From Ruegeria spongiae (GTDB taxonomy: Bacteria > Pseudomonadota > Alphaproteobacteria > Rhodobacterales > Rhodobacteraceae), in contig NZ_JAMFMB010000006.1 of assembly GCF_023502395.1 (NCBI RefSeq), forward strand, positions 62,001-126,000: 64,000 nt of DNA, given 5' to 3'. Both the position numbers and the translations under genes were made by a program. Positions 42,393 to 51,353 of the stretch are shown in pieces. The notes below the pieces were generated by a model. The model saw only the letters and a program-made list of their open reading frames with translations. It was not told the DNA's origin and ran no database searches. How positions within the stretch are numbered: position 1 is the first letter of the stretch; each line of letters begins with the position of its first letter.

Positions 42393-43732
42393 TGGGCGCC
42401 GAAATTATCCCACTGCTGTTTGGCGGATTTCTTTTTCTGCTGTTCATCGGTGCTCCGATCACCGTGGCGCTTGGCGTCTCGACCCTGATCACCTTCCTGT
42501 ATCTTGGGGAAAACCCCATCAAATTCGTCCAGATCGCCTTTACCTCGGTCGGGTCCTTCCCGCTGATGGCGCTGCCCGCCTTCATTCTGGCCGGTGCGCT
42601 GATGGAGGCATCAGGGCTGTCGCGACGGCTTATCAATGTCGCCGAAAGTTTCGCCGGTCCGTTCACCGGCGGCATGTCGGCTGCAACCGTCATGGCGTGC
42701 CTGTTCTTTGGCGCGATCTCGGGCTCTGGCCCGGCGACCACCGCCGCCGTCGGCATGTTGATGATCCCGGCCATGATCGACCGCGGCTATTCCAAAGGCT
42801 TCGCGTCGGCCATTACCGCCTCGTCAGGGGGCCTTGGCATCGTGATCCCGCCCTCGATCCCGCTGATCATCTTCGGCATCGCCGCGCTTGGCATGCCGCC
42901 CCCACCCGAAGCGGTGGAGGAGTTCGGCCAGTTCCAGACCGTTTCGATCCCGAAACTCTTCATCGCTGGTTTCATGCCCGCCTTCCTGATCGCAGGCAGC
43001 CTGCTGCTGATGAACTATGTGCTGGCGAAAAAGAACAACTACACGGGCAGCAGCGAAGGCTGGTCCGCACGCCAGATGTGGTGCGAGTTATATCGCGGCT
43101 TTTGGGCGCTGATGGCCCCGGTGGTGATCCTTGGCGGCATCTACTCGGGTTATTTCACCCCGACCGAAGCGGCCATCGTTGCGATCTTCTATACGCTGAT
43201 CGTGGGTGCGTTCATCTATCGTGAACTGTCCTGGAAAAGCCTGTTCGGCGCGCTGGAAACCACCACATGGCTGACCGGCCGGGTGCTGCTGATCATGTTC
43301 ACCGCAACGGTGTTCGGGCGGCTGCTGGTCGAAAACCAGGTACCGGCCGTGATCGCGCAGGGTATGCTGTCCTTTACCGACAACATCTATGTGATCTGGA
43401 CGCTGGTCATCCTGTTCCTGCTGTTTGTCGGCATGTTCATGGAGACCCTGGCAACGATCCTGATCCTGGTCCCGGTGATGCTGCCGGTGGCATATAGCGT
43501 CGGTATCGACCCGATCCACTTCGGCGTGGTGATGGTCTGCACCCTGGGCATTGGCTTCCAGACACCGCCGCTGGGTGAAAACCTGTTCATCGCGTCGGGC
43601 ATATCGAAGATCTCGATCGAAGAGATATCGCTGCGTGCCCTGCCCTTTGCCTTCATCAATACCGTCGCGATCTTCATCATCGCTTTCTTCCCCGATATCT
43701 CGCTCTGGCTGCCGCGCGTGTTCGGCTACTAG
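42392..43732 (+). CDS. tauM: TRAP transporter large permease, taurine type
   Basis: A 446-residue DctM-type permease with about 12 membrane helices. SGSGPATTAAVGMLMIPAM and SSGGLGIVIPPSIPLIIFG carry the Na+ sites; GFQTPPLGENLFIASG is the second inverted-repeat half. It catalyses sodium-driven import of taurine delivered by TauK. It is translationally coupled to tauL. Confidence 0.93.
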   Translation: MGAEIIPLLFGGFLFLLFIGAPITVALGVSTLITFLYLGENPIKFVQIAFTSVGSFPLMALPAFILAGALMEASGLSRRLINVAESFAGPFTGGMSAATVMACLFFGAISGSGPATTAAVGMLMIPAMIDRGYSKGFASAITASSGGLGIVIPPSIPLIIFGIAALGMPPPPEAVEEFGQFQTVSIPKLFIAGFMPAFLIAGSLLLMNYVLAKKNNYTGSSEGWSARQMWCELYRGFWALMAPVVILGGIYSGYFTPTEAAIVAIFYTLIVGAFIYRELSWKSLFGALETTTWLTGRVLLIMFTATVFGRLLVENQVPAVIAQGMLSFTDNIYVIWTLVILFLLFVGMFMETLATILILVPVMLPVAYSVGIDPIHFGVVMVCTLGIGFQTPPLGENLFIASGISKISIEEISLRALPFAFINTVAIFIIAFFPDISLWLPRVFGY

Positions 43733-43763
43733 GCGCGATCAAACGGAAAAAGGAACTGACATC

Positions 43764-44255
43764 ATGAAACAAAAGATAACGCAGATCCTCTTCGCGACCG
43801 CTCTGACGCGCCACTCAAGCTATGCGTTGACGCACGCGGCCAGTCTGGCCGAGGCAACCGGGGCCAAGCTGCATGTTCTGCATGTTGCCGAACCGCTCAG
43901 CGACGATGCGCTGATCACGATGCGGATGTTCATGCAGGATGCGGGCTCGCGCGCTGAGGCGCTGAAGGCCCGGCATGACCACATGAAGGCTGTCCTGACC
44001 GAACGGCAAAAGGAGTTCTGGGCGACTCTACCCGAAGAAGACCGGGGCATTCAGGACCAGATCGAATCGATCGAGATCATCGACGGGCATCCCGCCGAGG
44101 TGATCCTGCGCCGCGCCCGCGAGTTGAAATGTGACCTGATCGTGCTGGGAGCCCATGAACACGGGTTCTCGCAAACCTTCCTGGGCACCGTCGCCAAGCG
44201 CGTCCTGCGCCGCGCCGATATCCCGACATTGGTCGTCCCCTATAGGGACGACTGA
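43764..44255 (+). CDS. Universal stress protein of the tau cluster
   Basis: A 163-residue UspA-fold protein. The N-terminal QILFATALTRHSSYALTHAASLA and the C-terminal DLIVLGAHEHGFSQTFLGTVAKRVLRRADIPTLVVP contain the G-2x-G-9x-G(S/T) ATP-loop region in altered form (GAHEHGF). A Usp gene is found at the same place in the R. sphaeroides taurine cluster. Its role there is not settled. It lies 31 bases after tauM. Confidence 0.9.
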   Translation: MKQKITQILFATALTRHSSYALTHAASLAEATGAKLHVLHVAEPLSDDALITMRMFMQDAGSRAEALKARHDHMKAVLTERQKEFWATLPEEDRGIQDQIESIEIIDGHPAEVILRRARELKCDLIVLGAHEHGFSQTFLGTVAKRVLRRADIPTLVVPYRDD

Positions 44256-44288
44256 CCTACTACCTAACCCTCTACGAAAGTACAAAAA

Positions 44289-44675
44289 ATGACCGATACC
44301 CTCACCGCCAAGGATTTGGCGGATACCTTTGATGCGTTCAATCGTCACGATATTGACGGCGTGATGACCCATTTTGCCGATGACTGCGTGTTCTACACCG
44401 TCGGCGGTGACGAGAAATATGGCAACAAGGTCGAAGGCGCCGCTGCCATCGCCGCCGCATTCTCTGGTGTCTGGGCTGGCATGAAGGACGCCCATTGGGA
44501 TCACCACAGCCATTTCGTTCATGGCGACCGCGCCGTTTCCGAATGGATATTCTCGGGCACTGACGCCAATGGCATGCGCATTGAGGCCGAAGGCGCCGAT
44601 CTGTTCACGCTGCGCGACGGCAAGATCGTCGTCAAACAGGCGCTGCGCAAGTCCCGGCCGATGTTCAAGGCCTGA
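44289..44675 (+). CDS. tauX: Taurine dehydrogenase small subunit
   Basis: A 128-residue SnoaL/NTF2-fold protein: LADTFDAFNRHDIDGVMTHFADDCVF, YGNKVEGAAAIAAAF and a final LRDGKIVVKQALRK. In R. sphaeroides-type clusters a small protein of this size and position is TauX, needed with TauY for taurine dehydrogenase. It carries no heme motif (no CxxCH). The name rests on cluster order plus size; a free-standing SnoaL protein is the alternative. Confidence 0.75.
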   Translation: MTDTLTAKDLADTFDAFNRHDIDGVMTHFADDCVFYTVGGDEKYGNKVEGAAAIAAAFSGVWAGMKDAHWDHHSHFVHGDRAVSEWIFSGTDANGMRIEAEGADLFTLRDGKIVVKQALRKSRPMFKA

Positions 44676-44707
44676 GTCTCACCCCTCCTTTCCCGCGAGA
44701 ATTCGTC

Positions 44708-46114
44708 ATGGTTGATAATGCGATCCCCCGCCACTGGCCCAAAGCCAGCTATGACCCCAAATACGATCCTATTGTCGATGCCGGTCCGGGCCACAACCGC
44801 GACCATGCACCGACCTACTGGATCGGCACTGCAGGCACCCCGCCTCAGGATGACGGCCCCGTGTCCGGCGATTTCGACGCCGATGTGGTCGTCATCGGCT
44901 CGGGCTATACCGGCTTGTCCACCGCCATCCATCTGGCCAAGGAACATGGCATTCAGGCCGTTGTGCTTGAGGCCAATACCGTCGCCTGGGGCTGTTCCAC
45001 CCGCAATGGCGGGCAAGCCCAGATTTCATCCGGACGGTTGAAACGCTCGCAGTGGATTCAGCGCTGGGGCGTGGATGTGGCCAAGGGGATGCATGCCGAG
45101 GTCACCGAAGCCTTCGAGCTGTTCAACGACCTGATCGCGCAAGACGATATCGACTGCGATCCGCAACCCGGAGGGCATTACTATATTGCCCACCGGGACA
45201 AGGTGATGGCGGGGCTGGAGAAGGAAAGCGCACTGCTGAACGAGACCTTCGGGTACGGCTCGCGCATCATGTCGCGGGAGGAACTGCATGAAAGCCATGT
45301 CCGCGACCAAGAGGCCGCCGGGGCCATGTGGGAACCGGACGGCACCTGCATCCATGCGGGCAAGCTGGCCTTTGGCTATGTCAACATGGCACGCCGTCTG
45401 GGGGCCAGGATTCACACCGCCAGCCCGGTGACAGGCTGGACCACCAAGAACGGCGTGCATCACCTACGCACACCGGGTGGTACCGTGCGGGCCAAGAAAG
45501 TGGCGCTGGCCACGGCGGGGTACACGCCGCCGGGCCTGAACGAAAAGACCAGGCACCGGCTGATGCCGATCCTGTCGAACTCGCTGGTCACGCGGCCGCT
45601 GACCGAGGCCGAACTGGCTGAATGCGGCATCCAGACCAAGTCACCGCTGACCGATACGCGTACTTTGCGCCACTATTACCGGCTGTTGCCCGACAACCGG
45701 ATGCAGATCGGCAGCCGTAGTGCCCTGACCGGGCGCGATGCGGAAAACGACAAGCACCTAGCGATGCTGAAAAAGGGTCTGGCCCGCAAATTCCCGGCGC
45801 TGGAGGATATCAACCTGGATTATTCCTGGTGGGGGTGGGTCGATGTCAGCCACGACATGATGCCCCGGATCTTTCAGCCCAACCCGGACGAGCAGATTTT
45901 TTACGCCATGGGCTATGGCGGCAATGGCGTGATGTATTCCGCACAAGCTGGCCGCCGCCTGGCCCAGCTGGTGGCGGGCGACAAATCGGACAAGGCGTTC
46001 TCGCTGCCGATCTTCACCTCGGCGCTGCCCAGCCATGGTCTGCTGACCCCCTTCCGCCGCGCAGGCCAGAGATTTGCATATGTCTGGTACTACCTGAAAG
46101 ACGAAATTATCTAA
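44708..46114 (+). CDS. tauY: Taurine dehydrogenase large subunit, FAD flavoprotein
   Basis: A 468-residue DAO-family oxidoreductase. The FAD Rossmann motif VVVIGSGYTGLSTAIHLA (residues 60-77) and VAWGCSTRNGGQAQIS near residue 95 match the gamma-glutamylputrescine-oxidase-like group. IFYAMGYGGNGVMYSAQAGR near residue 397 closes the FAD site. It oxidises taurine to sulfoacetaldehyde and ammonium, passing electrons to the respiratory chain. It precedes xsc by 42 bases, which fits: its product is the Xsc substrate. Confidence 0.82.
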   Translation: MVDNAIPRHWPKASYDPKYDPIVDAGPGHNRDHAPTYWIGTAGTPPQDDGPVSGDFDADVVVIGSGYTGLSTAIHLAKEHGIQAVVLEANTVAWGCSTRNGGQAQISSGRLKRSQWIQRWGVDVAKGMHAEVTEAFELFNDLIAQDDIDCDPQPGGHYYIAHRDKVMAGLEKESALLNETFGYGSRIMSREELHESHVRDQEAAGAMWEPDGTCIHAGKLAFGYVNMARRLGARIHTASPVTGWTTKNGVHHLRTPGGTVRAKKVALATAGYTPPGLNEKTRHRLMPILSNSLVTRPLTEAELAECGIQTKSPLTDTRTLRHYYRLLPDNRMQIGSRSALTGRDAENDKHLAMLKKGLARKFPALEDINLDYSWWGWVDVSHDMMPRIFQPNPDEQIFYAMGYGGNGVMYSAQAGRRLAQLVAGDKSDKAFSLPIFTSALPSHGLLTPFRRAGQRFAYVWYYLKDEII

Positions 46115-46156
46115 CACTCTCAGTGAGCTAACGCTCCACTCACAAGGATTCACACC

Positions 46157-47935
46157 ATGAAAATGACAACCGAAGAAGCCTTCGTCAAAACCCTGCAGAT
46201 GCACGGAATCGAACATGCGTTTGGTATCATCGGCTCGGCAATGATGCCGATCTCGGACCTGTTCCCGCAAGCCGGGATCACCTTCTGGGATTGTGCGCAT
46301 GAATGCACCGGCGGCATGATGGCCGACGGCTTTACCCGCGCCACCGGAGAAATGTCGATGATGATCGCCCAGAACGGCCCCGGCATCACCAACTTCGTGA
46401 CCGCCGTCAAAACCGCCTACTGGAACCACACACCGGTTCTGCTGGTCACGCCGCAAGCGGCCAACAAGACCATCGGTCAAGGCGGCTTCCAGGAGATGGA
46501 GCAGATGCGCATGTTCGCCGATTGCGTCGCCTATCAGGAAGAGGTCCGCGACCCCTCGCGCATCGCCGAAACCCTGAACCGCGTGATCATGGAGGCCCAC
46601 CGTGCCTCTGCCCCGGCCCAGATCAACATCCCGCGCGATTTCTGGACCCAGGTTGTCGATATCGAGATGCCGACCATTCTTGAATTCGAGCGCCCCTCGG
46701 GTGGTGACGCCGCCATTTCTGAGGCCGCCGAGCTGCTCAGCAATGCCGAGTTTCCGGTCATTCTGAACGGTGCCGGCGTGGTTCTGGCCGACGCGATCCC
46801 GGCCTCGGCAGCGCTTGCCGAACGTCTGACCGCCCCGGTCTGCTGTGGCTATCAGCACAATGACGCCTTCCCCGGCAATCATCCGCTGCATGCCGGGCCG
46901 CTGGGCTATAACGGCTCGAAAGCGGGGATGGAACTGATCAGCAAGGCCGATGTGGTCCTGTGCCTGGGTACCCGTCTGAACCCGTTCAGCACACTGCCGG
47001 GTTACGGGATCGACTATTGGCCCTCCAATGCCAAGATCATTCAGGTCGACATCAACCCGGCCCGTATCGGCCTGACCAAGAAGGTCTCGGTCGGCATCAT
47101 CGGGGACGCCAGGAAAGTGGCCGAGGGCATTCTGGACCGTCTGGGCGATAGCGCCGGTGACGCAGGCCGCGAAGCCCGCAAGGCCGCCATCGCCACCGCC
47201 AAATCCACCTGGGCGCAGCAGCTGTCCAGCATGGATCACGAGGATGATGATCCCGGCACCACCTGGAACGAGCGTGCCCGCAACCGGCAGCCCGATCACA
47301 TGAGCCCCCGGCAGATGTGGCGCGCCATCGATGCCGCGCTGCCCAAGAACGCGATCATCAGCTCGGATATCGGCAACAACTGCGCCATCGGCAACGCCTA
47401 TCCGTCTTTCGAGGAGGGCCGCAAATACCTGGCACCGGGCCTGTTCGGCCCCTGCGGTTATGCCTTCCCGTCCATTCTGGGCGCCAAGATCGGTCAACCG
47501 GATGTGCCCGTTGTGGGCTTTGCCGGGGATGGCGCATTCGGTATCTCGATGAACGAGATGACCGCCTGCGGTCGCGACGACTGGCCTGCGATCACTCAGG
47601 TGATCTTCCGCAACTACCAGTGGGGTGCGGAAAAGCGCAACACGACCCTGTGGTTCGAGGACAATTTCGTCGGCACCGAGTTGGACCTGAATGTCAGCTA
47701 TGCCGGTATCGCCCGCGCCTGCGGTGTCGAAGGCGTTCAGGTGACCAGCATGGAACAGCTGACCGATGAGCTGAACAAGGCCATCACGCGCCAGATGAAG
47801 GACAACAAGACCACCTTCATCGAAGTGCTGCTGAACCAGGAACTGGGCGAGCCGTTCCGCCGCGATGCGATGAAAAAACCTGTCGCCGTTGCCGGGATCG
47901 ACCCGAGCGACATGCGCTCCAAGCGCGTGGCCTGA
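46157..47935 (+). CDS. xsc: Sulfoacetaldehyde acetyltransferase
   Basis: A 592-residue thiamine-diphosphate enzyme that converts sulfoacetaldehyde and phosphate to acetyl phosphate and sulfite. MKMTTEEAFVKTLQMHGIEHAFGIIGSAMMPISDL at the start, the NGPGITNFVTAVKTAYWNHTPVL motif and the ThDP/Mg loop FAGDGAFGISMNEM... with FRNYQWGAEKRN are typical of Xsc. The GGFQEMEQM segment separates it from acetolactate synthase. It makes the central cleavage of taurine, isethionate and sulfoacetate metabolism. pta, which converts acetyl phosphate to acetyl-CoA, does not follow it. Confidence 0.97.
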   Translation: MKMTTEEAFVKTLQMHGIEHAFGIIGSAMMPISDLFPQAGITFWDCAHECTGGMMADGFTRATGEMSMMIAQNGPGITNFVTAVKTAYWNHTPVLLVTPQAANKTIGQGGFQEMEQMRMFADCVAYQEEVRDPSRIAETLNRVIMEAHRASAPAQINIPRDFWTQVVDIEMPTILEFERPSGGDAAISEAAELLSNAEFPVILNGAGVVLADAIPASAALAERLTAPVCCGYQHNDAFPGNHPLHAGPLGYNGSKAGMELISKADVVLCLGTRLNPFSTLPGYGIDYWPSNAKIIQVDINPARIGLTKKVSVGIIGDARKVAEGILDRLGDSAGDAGREARKAAIATAKSTWAQQLSSMDHEDDDPGTTWNERARNRQPDHMSPRQMWRAIDAALPKNAIISSDIGNNCAIGNAYPSFEEGRKYLAPGLFGPCGYAFPSILGAKIGQPDVPVVGFAGDGAFGISMNEMTACGRDDWPAITQVIFRNYQWGAEKRNTTLWFEDNFVGTELDLNVSYAGIARACGVEGVQVTSMEQLTDELNKAITRQMKDNKTTFIEVLLNQELGEPFRRDAMKKPVAVAGIDPSDMRSKRVA

Positions 47936-48022
47936 GACCACACCCCGTCGCGGCCAACCGGCTGCGGCGGGGGCTGAACGAAGATAACGAAACTCCCCGC
48001 CGGGCCCTGTGTCCGGTCTCTG

Positions 48023-48059
48023 GGCACCCTCCTGTTCCCTCCGGGCAGTCGAGGGTGCC
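48023..48059 (+). promoter_or_regulatory. Stem-loop between xsc and tauZ
   Basis: GGCACCCTC (48023-48031) and GAGGGTGCC (48051-48059) pair perfectly over 9 bases around a 19-base loop. The 3' side ends 19 bases before the tauZ ATG. There is a short T stretch (GTCTTTC). It could be a partial terminator or an mRNA stabiliser. Confidence 0.6.
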
Positions 48060-48078
48060 GTCTTTCAGGATTGGCAAG

Positions 48079-49113
48079 ATGCAGACTGCAGATTTCGCCC
48101 GTACCAAAGTACAGGGCCTTTCTGGTTTTTTACGGTTGAACGGACAAGGGTTTCTTGTGTCCGCCGTTGTTGCGGCCGCGGCACAGTTTCTGTCCGAACA
48201 TTATGGCGCCCCGGCCATGCTGATGGCATTGTTGCTGGGCATTGCCTTTCACTTTCTGGCCGAGGACGGCCCCTGCAAACCGGGGATCGAGTTCACCTCG
48301 CGCACCGTTTTGCGCTTTGGTGTCGCGTTGCTGGGCGCCCGGATCAGCGTCGAGCTGATGGTTGGGCTTGGGGCAGGCCTGATCACCGTGGTAGTGGCGG
48401 GCGTCATTGCCACCATCCTTTTTGGTCTGCTTGGCGCACGGCTTTTGGGGCGCGGCTGGCGCTTCGGGCTGCTGACTGGCGGGTCGGTTGCGATCTGCGG
48501 CGCGTCGGCGGCGATGGCGATCTCGGCGGTGCTGCCCAAGAACGAGCATTCCGAGCGCAACCTGATCTTCACCGTCCTGTCGGTGACCGTGCTGTCGACC
48601 GTCGCCATGATCGTTTACCCGATCCTGACCCAGACTTTCGCATTCAACCACGAATATTCCGGGGTTTTCCTGGGCGGCACTATCCACGACGTGGCCCAGG
48701 TCGTTGGCGCGGGGTTCTCGGTTTCCGATCAGACCGGCGAAGTCGCAACCCTGGTCAAACTGATCCGCGTCGCGATGCTGGCCCCGGTGGTCCTGGTGAT
48801 CTCGATCCTGGTGCGCCGCTATGCCGAGGATGGCGAGGCCGACGGCAAACGCCCGCCGATCCTGCCCTTCTTTGTGGTCGGGTTCCTGATCTTTGCAACG
48901 ATGAACTCCCTCGGGCTGATCCCGGCGGCGGTTGTTGACCTTATGAGCAGCCTCAGCCGCTGGGCCCTGCTGATCTCGATTGCCGCGGTCGGCATGAAAA
49001 CCTCGCTCAAGCGCATTCTTGACGTGGGCGGTCAGGCGATCGTGCTGATTGTCGCCGAAACCATCTTCATCGCGATTCTTGTCCTCGCGGGCGTGGTGCT
49101 GATCGGCCACTGA
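48079..49113 (+). CDS. tauZ: YeiH/PSE-family membrane protein, TauZ-type sulfur-anion exporter
   Basis: A 344-residue polytopic protein with about ten hydrophobic segments. LGIAFHFLAEDGPCKPGIEFTSRTVLRFGVALLGARIS, GGSVAICGASAAMAIS and GGTIHDVAQVVGAGF are the conserved blocks of COG2855. TauZ, SuyZ and CuyZ of this family are thought to export sulfate or sulfite made during sulfonate breakdown. The ATG at 48079 has AGGA; the GTG at 48055 lies inside a stem-loop. Confidence 0.85.
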   Translation: MQTADFARTKVQGLSGFLRLNGQGFLVSAVVAAAAQFLSEHYGAPAMLMALLLGIAFHFLAEDGPCKPGIEFTSRTVLRFGVALLGARISVELMVGLGAGLITVVVAGVIATILFGLLGARLLGRGWRFGLLTGGSVAICGASAAMAISAVLPKNEHSERNLIFTVLSVTVLSTVAMIVYPILTQTFAFNHEYSGVFLGGTIHDVAQVVGAGFSVSDQTGEVATLVKLIRVAMLAPVVLVISILVRRYAEDGEADGKRPPILPFFVVGFLIFATMNSLGLIPAAVVDLMSSLSRWALLISIAAVGMKTSLKRILDVGGQAIVLIVAETIFIAILVLAGVVLIGH

Positions 49114-49172
49114 AGGCCCCAGGATCACACTCGGACCGACAAAGCCGCCAGATAACAGAAGGAACTCAAGCC

Positions 49173-49538
49173 ATGCAAACCCATGTCATCGACATTGCCA
49201 ATGACGCGCCGCAATCCACCGGCCAGCGGCGTTTGGCCGACCTGCCCGACCGCGTCGTCTCGGGCGATCCGCATCACGACACGGAAATCCAGTTCACCAG
49301 CCCCGACGGCAAGTTGACCGCAGGCACCTGGACCTCGACGCCGGGCAAGTGGCACGCCTTCACCGATAAGGATGAATACTGCTACATCGTCTCGGGCCAT
49401 TGCGCCCTGATCCATCAGGACGGCACCCGTCGCGAATTCCGCGAGGGCGCGTCGTTTTTCATTCCCGACGGGTTTGTCGGCTTCTGGGAGGTGATCGAGA
49501 CCACCACCAAACATTTCGTCATTCGGGACACCAAATAG
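49173..49538 (+). CDS. Cupin_3 (DUF861) protein at the end of the tau cluster
   Basis: A 121-residue single-domain cupin of the EutQ/ureidoglycolate-like DUF861 group: GTWTSTPGKWHAFTDKDEYCYIVSGHCALI, then FREGASFFIPDGFVGFWEV. Only part of the metal-binding His set is visible (H in KWHAF, E in DEYCY). It lies 59 bases after tauZ on the same strand, so it may belong to the operon. No role in taurine metabolism is known. Confidence 0.8.
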   Translation: MQTHVIDIANDAPQSTGQRRLADLPDRVVSGDPHHDTEIQFTSPDGKLTAGTWTSTPGKWHAFTDKDEYCYIVSGHCALIHQDGTRREFREGASFFIPDGFVGFWEVIETTTKHFVIRDTK

Positions 49539-49569
49539 CCCCACCTTCGGCGCCGGGGCCGCAGCCCCG

Positions 49570-50262
49570 TCACCGGCCCGGCAAATCCTGCGACCTGCCC
49601 CAGCGCTTCTGCGGAATGCGGTCGAGGATCGCCCTGGGCCGGTCCGGATCGTCCTGCAGCGCCTGGGTGTTATCGGTGGCGAGATAGCCCGGCGCAATGG
49701 CGTTGACGTTCAGCCCATGCGGCGCCCATTCATTGGCCAAAGCCTTGGTCAACTGCCCGATCCCGCCCTTCGAGGCGGAATAGCCCGGCACCGTAATCCC
49801 GCCCTGAAACGTCAGCAGTGACGCAGTGAAGATGATCTTGCCATGCCCCCGTTCGACCATCCCCCGCCCGATTTCGCGCGATAGGATGAACTGGGCCGAG
49901 AGATTCACCTCAATCACCTCATCCCACCAGTCGTCGGGATGTTCGGTTGCGGGTTTGCGCCGGATCGTGCCGGCATTGTTGACCAGAATGTCCGGCGCGA
50001 CCCCGTCCGCAGCCAGTTGCCCGGCAAATCCCAGCACCGCGCCCCGATCCGAGAAATCGCATTGATATCCCCGGAAGCCGCGCCCCATGGCGGCGACGGC
50101 CTGTTCCACCTCGCTGCCCGAGGGTTCCAACGTGGCCGAAACCCCGACGATATCCGCCCCGGCTTCTGCCAGCGCCTCGGTCATGCCGCGCCCGATGCCG
50201 CGTTTGCACCTGGTGACCAGCGCCGTCTTGCCGGTCAGGTCAAAGCTTGCCAGGACGCTCAT
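49570..50262 (-). CDS. KduD-like short-chain dehydrogenase, truncated and mutated
   Basis: A 230-residue SDR similar to 2-dehydro-3-deoxy-D-gluconate 5-dehydrogenase. VNNAGTIRRKPATEHPDDWWDEVIEVN and the catalytic GYSASKGG with Tyr and Lys are intact, as is the Ser before them. Two lesions stand out. The cofactor motif TGxxxGxG reads T-R-C-K-R-G-I-G, so its first Gly is Arg (GGG to AGG). The protein also ends at RWGRSQDLPGR, about 20-25 residues early, lacking the VFLASDASDYVNG...VDGG tail that forms the tetramer interface. The missing end is not found in another frame. Probably inactive. It overlaps the broken dehydrogenase upstream by 4 bases. Confidence 0.7.
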   Translation of the reverse strand: MSVLASFDLTGKTALVTRCKRGIGRGMTEALAEAGADIVGVSATLEPSGSEVEQAVAAMGRGFRGYQCDFSDRGAVLGFAGQLAADGVAPDILVNNAGTIRRKPATEHPDDWWDEVIEVNLSAQFILSREIGRGMVERGHGKIIFTASLLTFQGGITVPGYSASKGGIGQLTKALANEWAPHGLNVNAIAPGYLATDNTQALQDDPDRPRAILDRIPQKRWGRSQDLPGR

Positions 50263-51299
50263 AGATCCCCTTCGACCTTGATCAGGCTTTTCATCGCGGT
50301 CGGGCTGCGGTCCAGCGCCTGAAACGCAGACTGTATGTCCGAGAGCGGGCTGATATCGGTGATCATCGTGTCGGCGTCGATGCCGCCTTCGGCAATGAGC
50401 GCGATGGCCGTCTCGTAGTCTTCGGGTTCATAGACCCTTGCACCGATCAACTTCAGCTCGCGCCAGAAGAACTGGAACAGGTCAATGCTTGGTTTCTGCG
50501 CGTGAATGGCGACCATCACGATCCGCGCCCGCGTCGCCGCCACTGCGGTCATCGCATCGACGCCGGGCTGGGTTCCGGACACTTCGAACACCACATCCGC
50601 GCCCTTGCCGCCGGTGCGCGCCTCGACAGCACCCTGCAGATCGGCCTCGACAGGGTTGACGGTGTCGAAGCCCAGCGTCTCGGCAATGGCCAGACGGTTC
50701 GGGTTGACCTCGGACTTCAGCACATTGCCTCCCGCATCGCGGGCAACCATCGCCACCAGCACCCCAATCGGCCCGCCGCCGATCACCACCACATCCTCGC
50801 CGGGCTGCAACCCGGACAGGCGCACGTCGTGGCAGGCCACCGCCACCGGTTCGATCAGAGCGGCATGATCCATGCGCAGATCGTCGGGCAGCACATGCAG
50901 CGTATGGGCGGGCACCGTCCACAGTTCCTGCATCGCGCCATCGGTATCGAGGCCAAGGAATTTCAGCTTGTGACAGATATGTGCATGCCCGGCATTACAG
51001 GCGGGACAGGCACCGCACGGGTCCAGCGGGCGCACCACAACTTTCTGCCCCGGCCTGACATCCGCAACGCCCGCGCCAACCGCCGCGACCACACCGGACA
51101 TCTCATGGCCGATCACGCGATCGAACCCAACGCGTGCGTCCATATTTCCGTGATGGACATGCAGGTCGGTGCCACAAATACCGCAATAGGCAACGCGCAG
51201 CGTGACCTCATCCGTGCCGGGGTCGGGGGGCTTGATCTGCTCGACCGAGAAGCTTTACTCGCCGCGATAATAGGCGGCTGTAATGGTTTGATCGCTCAT
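50259..51299 (-). pseudogene. Zinc-dependent alcohol dehydrogenase (idonate/threonine dehydrogenase-like), nonsense mutation
   Basis: A 347-codon frame from the ATG at 51299 is intact except for TAA at codon 15 (51257-51255). The sequence reads MSDQTITAAYYRGE, stop, then SFSVEQIKPPDPG and on through CGICGTDLHVHHG, GHEMSG, DPCGACPACNAGHAHICH (structural zinc Cys set) and GGGPIGVLVA (NAD fold). Restart at a later ATG (51143) would lose CGICGTDLH and its catalytic-zinc Cys. One base change would repair it. Without readthrough the gene is dead. It belongs to the sugar-acid run and overlaps the KduD-like SDR. Confidence 0.85.
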
Positions 51300-51353
51300 G
51301 ATCCTGCATCCTTGTCTGGAATTTCATTGCCCGTCCTGAGGATCTGTCGACCG

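Noticed and set aside
45758-47941. A 727-residue minus-strand open frame across tauY and xsc
   Set aside because: It is antisense to two strongly conserved plus-strand genes. Its composition (His, Gly, Asp, Arg-rich with no domain) is that of GC-rich reverse frames.
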